46,935 bases of DNA from NCBI GenBank assembly GCA_964629225.1, contig CAZVQC010000016.1:1-46935 (forward strand), written 5' to 3'. This stretch comes from RUG14199 sp964629225. Lineage in GTDB: Bacteria > Bacillota > Clostridia > Oscillospirales > CAG-272. The translations under genes were made by a program, and so were the position numbers. A model generated the notes under the pieces. That model searched no databases, was not told where the DNA came from, and saw nothing but the letters and a program-made list of their open reading frames with translations. This document shows positions 46,881 to 46,935 of the stretch, piece by piece (positions within the stretch are counted from its first letter, which is position 1; each line of letters opens with the position of its first letter).

Positions 46881-46935
46881 GGGCCATTAGCTCAGTTGGT
46901 TAGAGCAACCGGCTCATAACCGGTCGGTCCGGGGT
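46881..46935 (+). tRNA. tRNA-Met(CAU), 3' end beyond the window
   Basis: GGGCCATTAGCTCAGTTGGTTAGAGC gives the acceptor 5' strand and D-arm (26 nt; key bases TAGCTCAGTTGG). The anticodon arm is ACCGG-CTCATAA-CCGGT with anticodon CAT. The 5' GGGCC and D-arm match elongator tRNA-Met; an AUA-reading tRNA-Ile (TilS substrate) shares the CAT anticodon and cannot be excluded without the 3' half. Confidence 0.88.

Overview
The window looks like a chromosomal contig from a Clostridia-type Bacillota, probably a gut or other anaerobic-fermenter lineage known from metagenomes. Evidence: the rpoC-rpsL-rpsG-fusA-tuf order, strong Shine-Dalgarno sites, near-consensus sigma-A promoters with 17-nt spacers, a SAM-I riboswitch, frequent GTG/TTG starts, dockerin-bearing secreted proteins, a clostridial ferredoxin-thioredoxin-reductase-like protein, and folate C1 genes (fchA, folD, fhs). 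There is no phage, CRISPR array, rRNA or intact transposase.

Layout. 1-8760: 3' part of rpoC, a DUF362 gene broken by a 172-bp tandem duplication, then rpsL, rpsG, fusA, tuf. 9305-12062: an ECF S component (RibU-like), a COG2426 membrane protein behind phased 11-bp repeats, and metK under a SAM riboswitch. 12183-17550: recD2, a 2-hydroxyacid dehydrogenase and a cytoplasmic GH3 beta-glucosidase, closely packed. 17690-22226 (minus): small membrane protein, tilS, hpt, ftsH. 22790-30664 (minus): a secreted leucine-rich-repeat protein with a C-terminal dockerin, then two half ABC exporters followed by an M16C peptidase. 31000-33522 (minus): trigger-factor-like protein, CSAC thioredoxin, FTR-like protein and a lipoprotein. 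33758-34656: tRNA-Ser(UGA) with a duplicated leader, and a small membrane protein. 34657-36860: an accessory island holding one HipA-like kinase between two copies of the folD 3' end. 36875-41302 (minus): folD, fchA, a DUF4838 protein with an N-terminal dockerin, and a membrane-anchored unknown. 41466-45162: DUF177 protein, rpmF, an unknown membrane protein, and a PiT phosphate transporter with its DUF47 partner. 45523-46337: fhs with a large internal deletion. 46881-end: a tRNA-Met cut by the window edge.

Links between genes. fchA, folD and the damaged fhs belong to the tetrahydrofolate C1 pathway. PiT and DUF47 form a phosphate uptake pair behind TTTACA repeats; similar TTACA repeats, in the opposite orientation, precede the COG2426 gene, which suggests a shared PhoP-type regulator. 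The thioredoxin and FTR-like genes are adjacent and may form a ferredoxin-driven disulfide reduction route next to a chaperone-like protein.

The most unusual part is the HipA-like kinase island: one kinase with an extra N-terminal module, no HipB-like partner nearby, a perfect palindrome across its promoter, and flanking direct repeats of the folD 3' end. The two rearranged genes (DUF362, fhs) and the duplicated tRNA leader should be checked against reads, because repeat-driven assembly errors could produce them.
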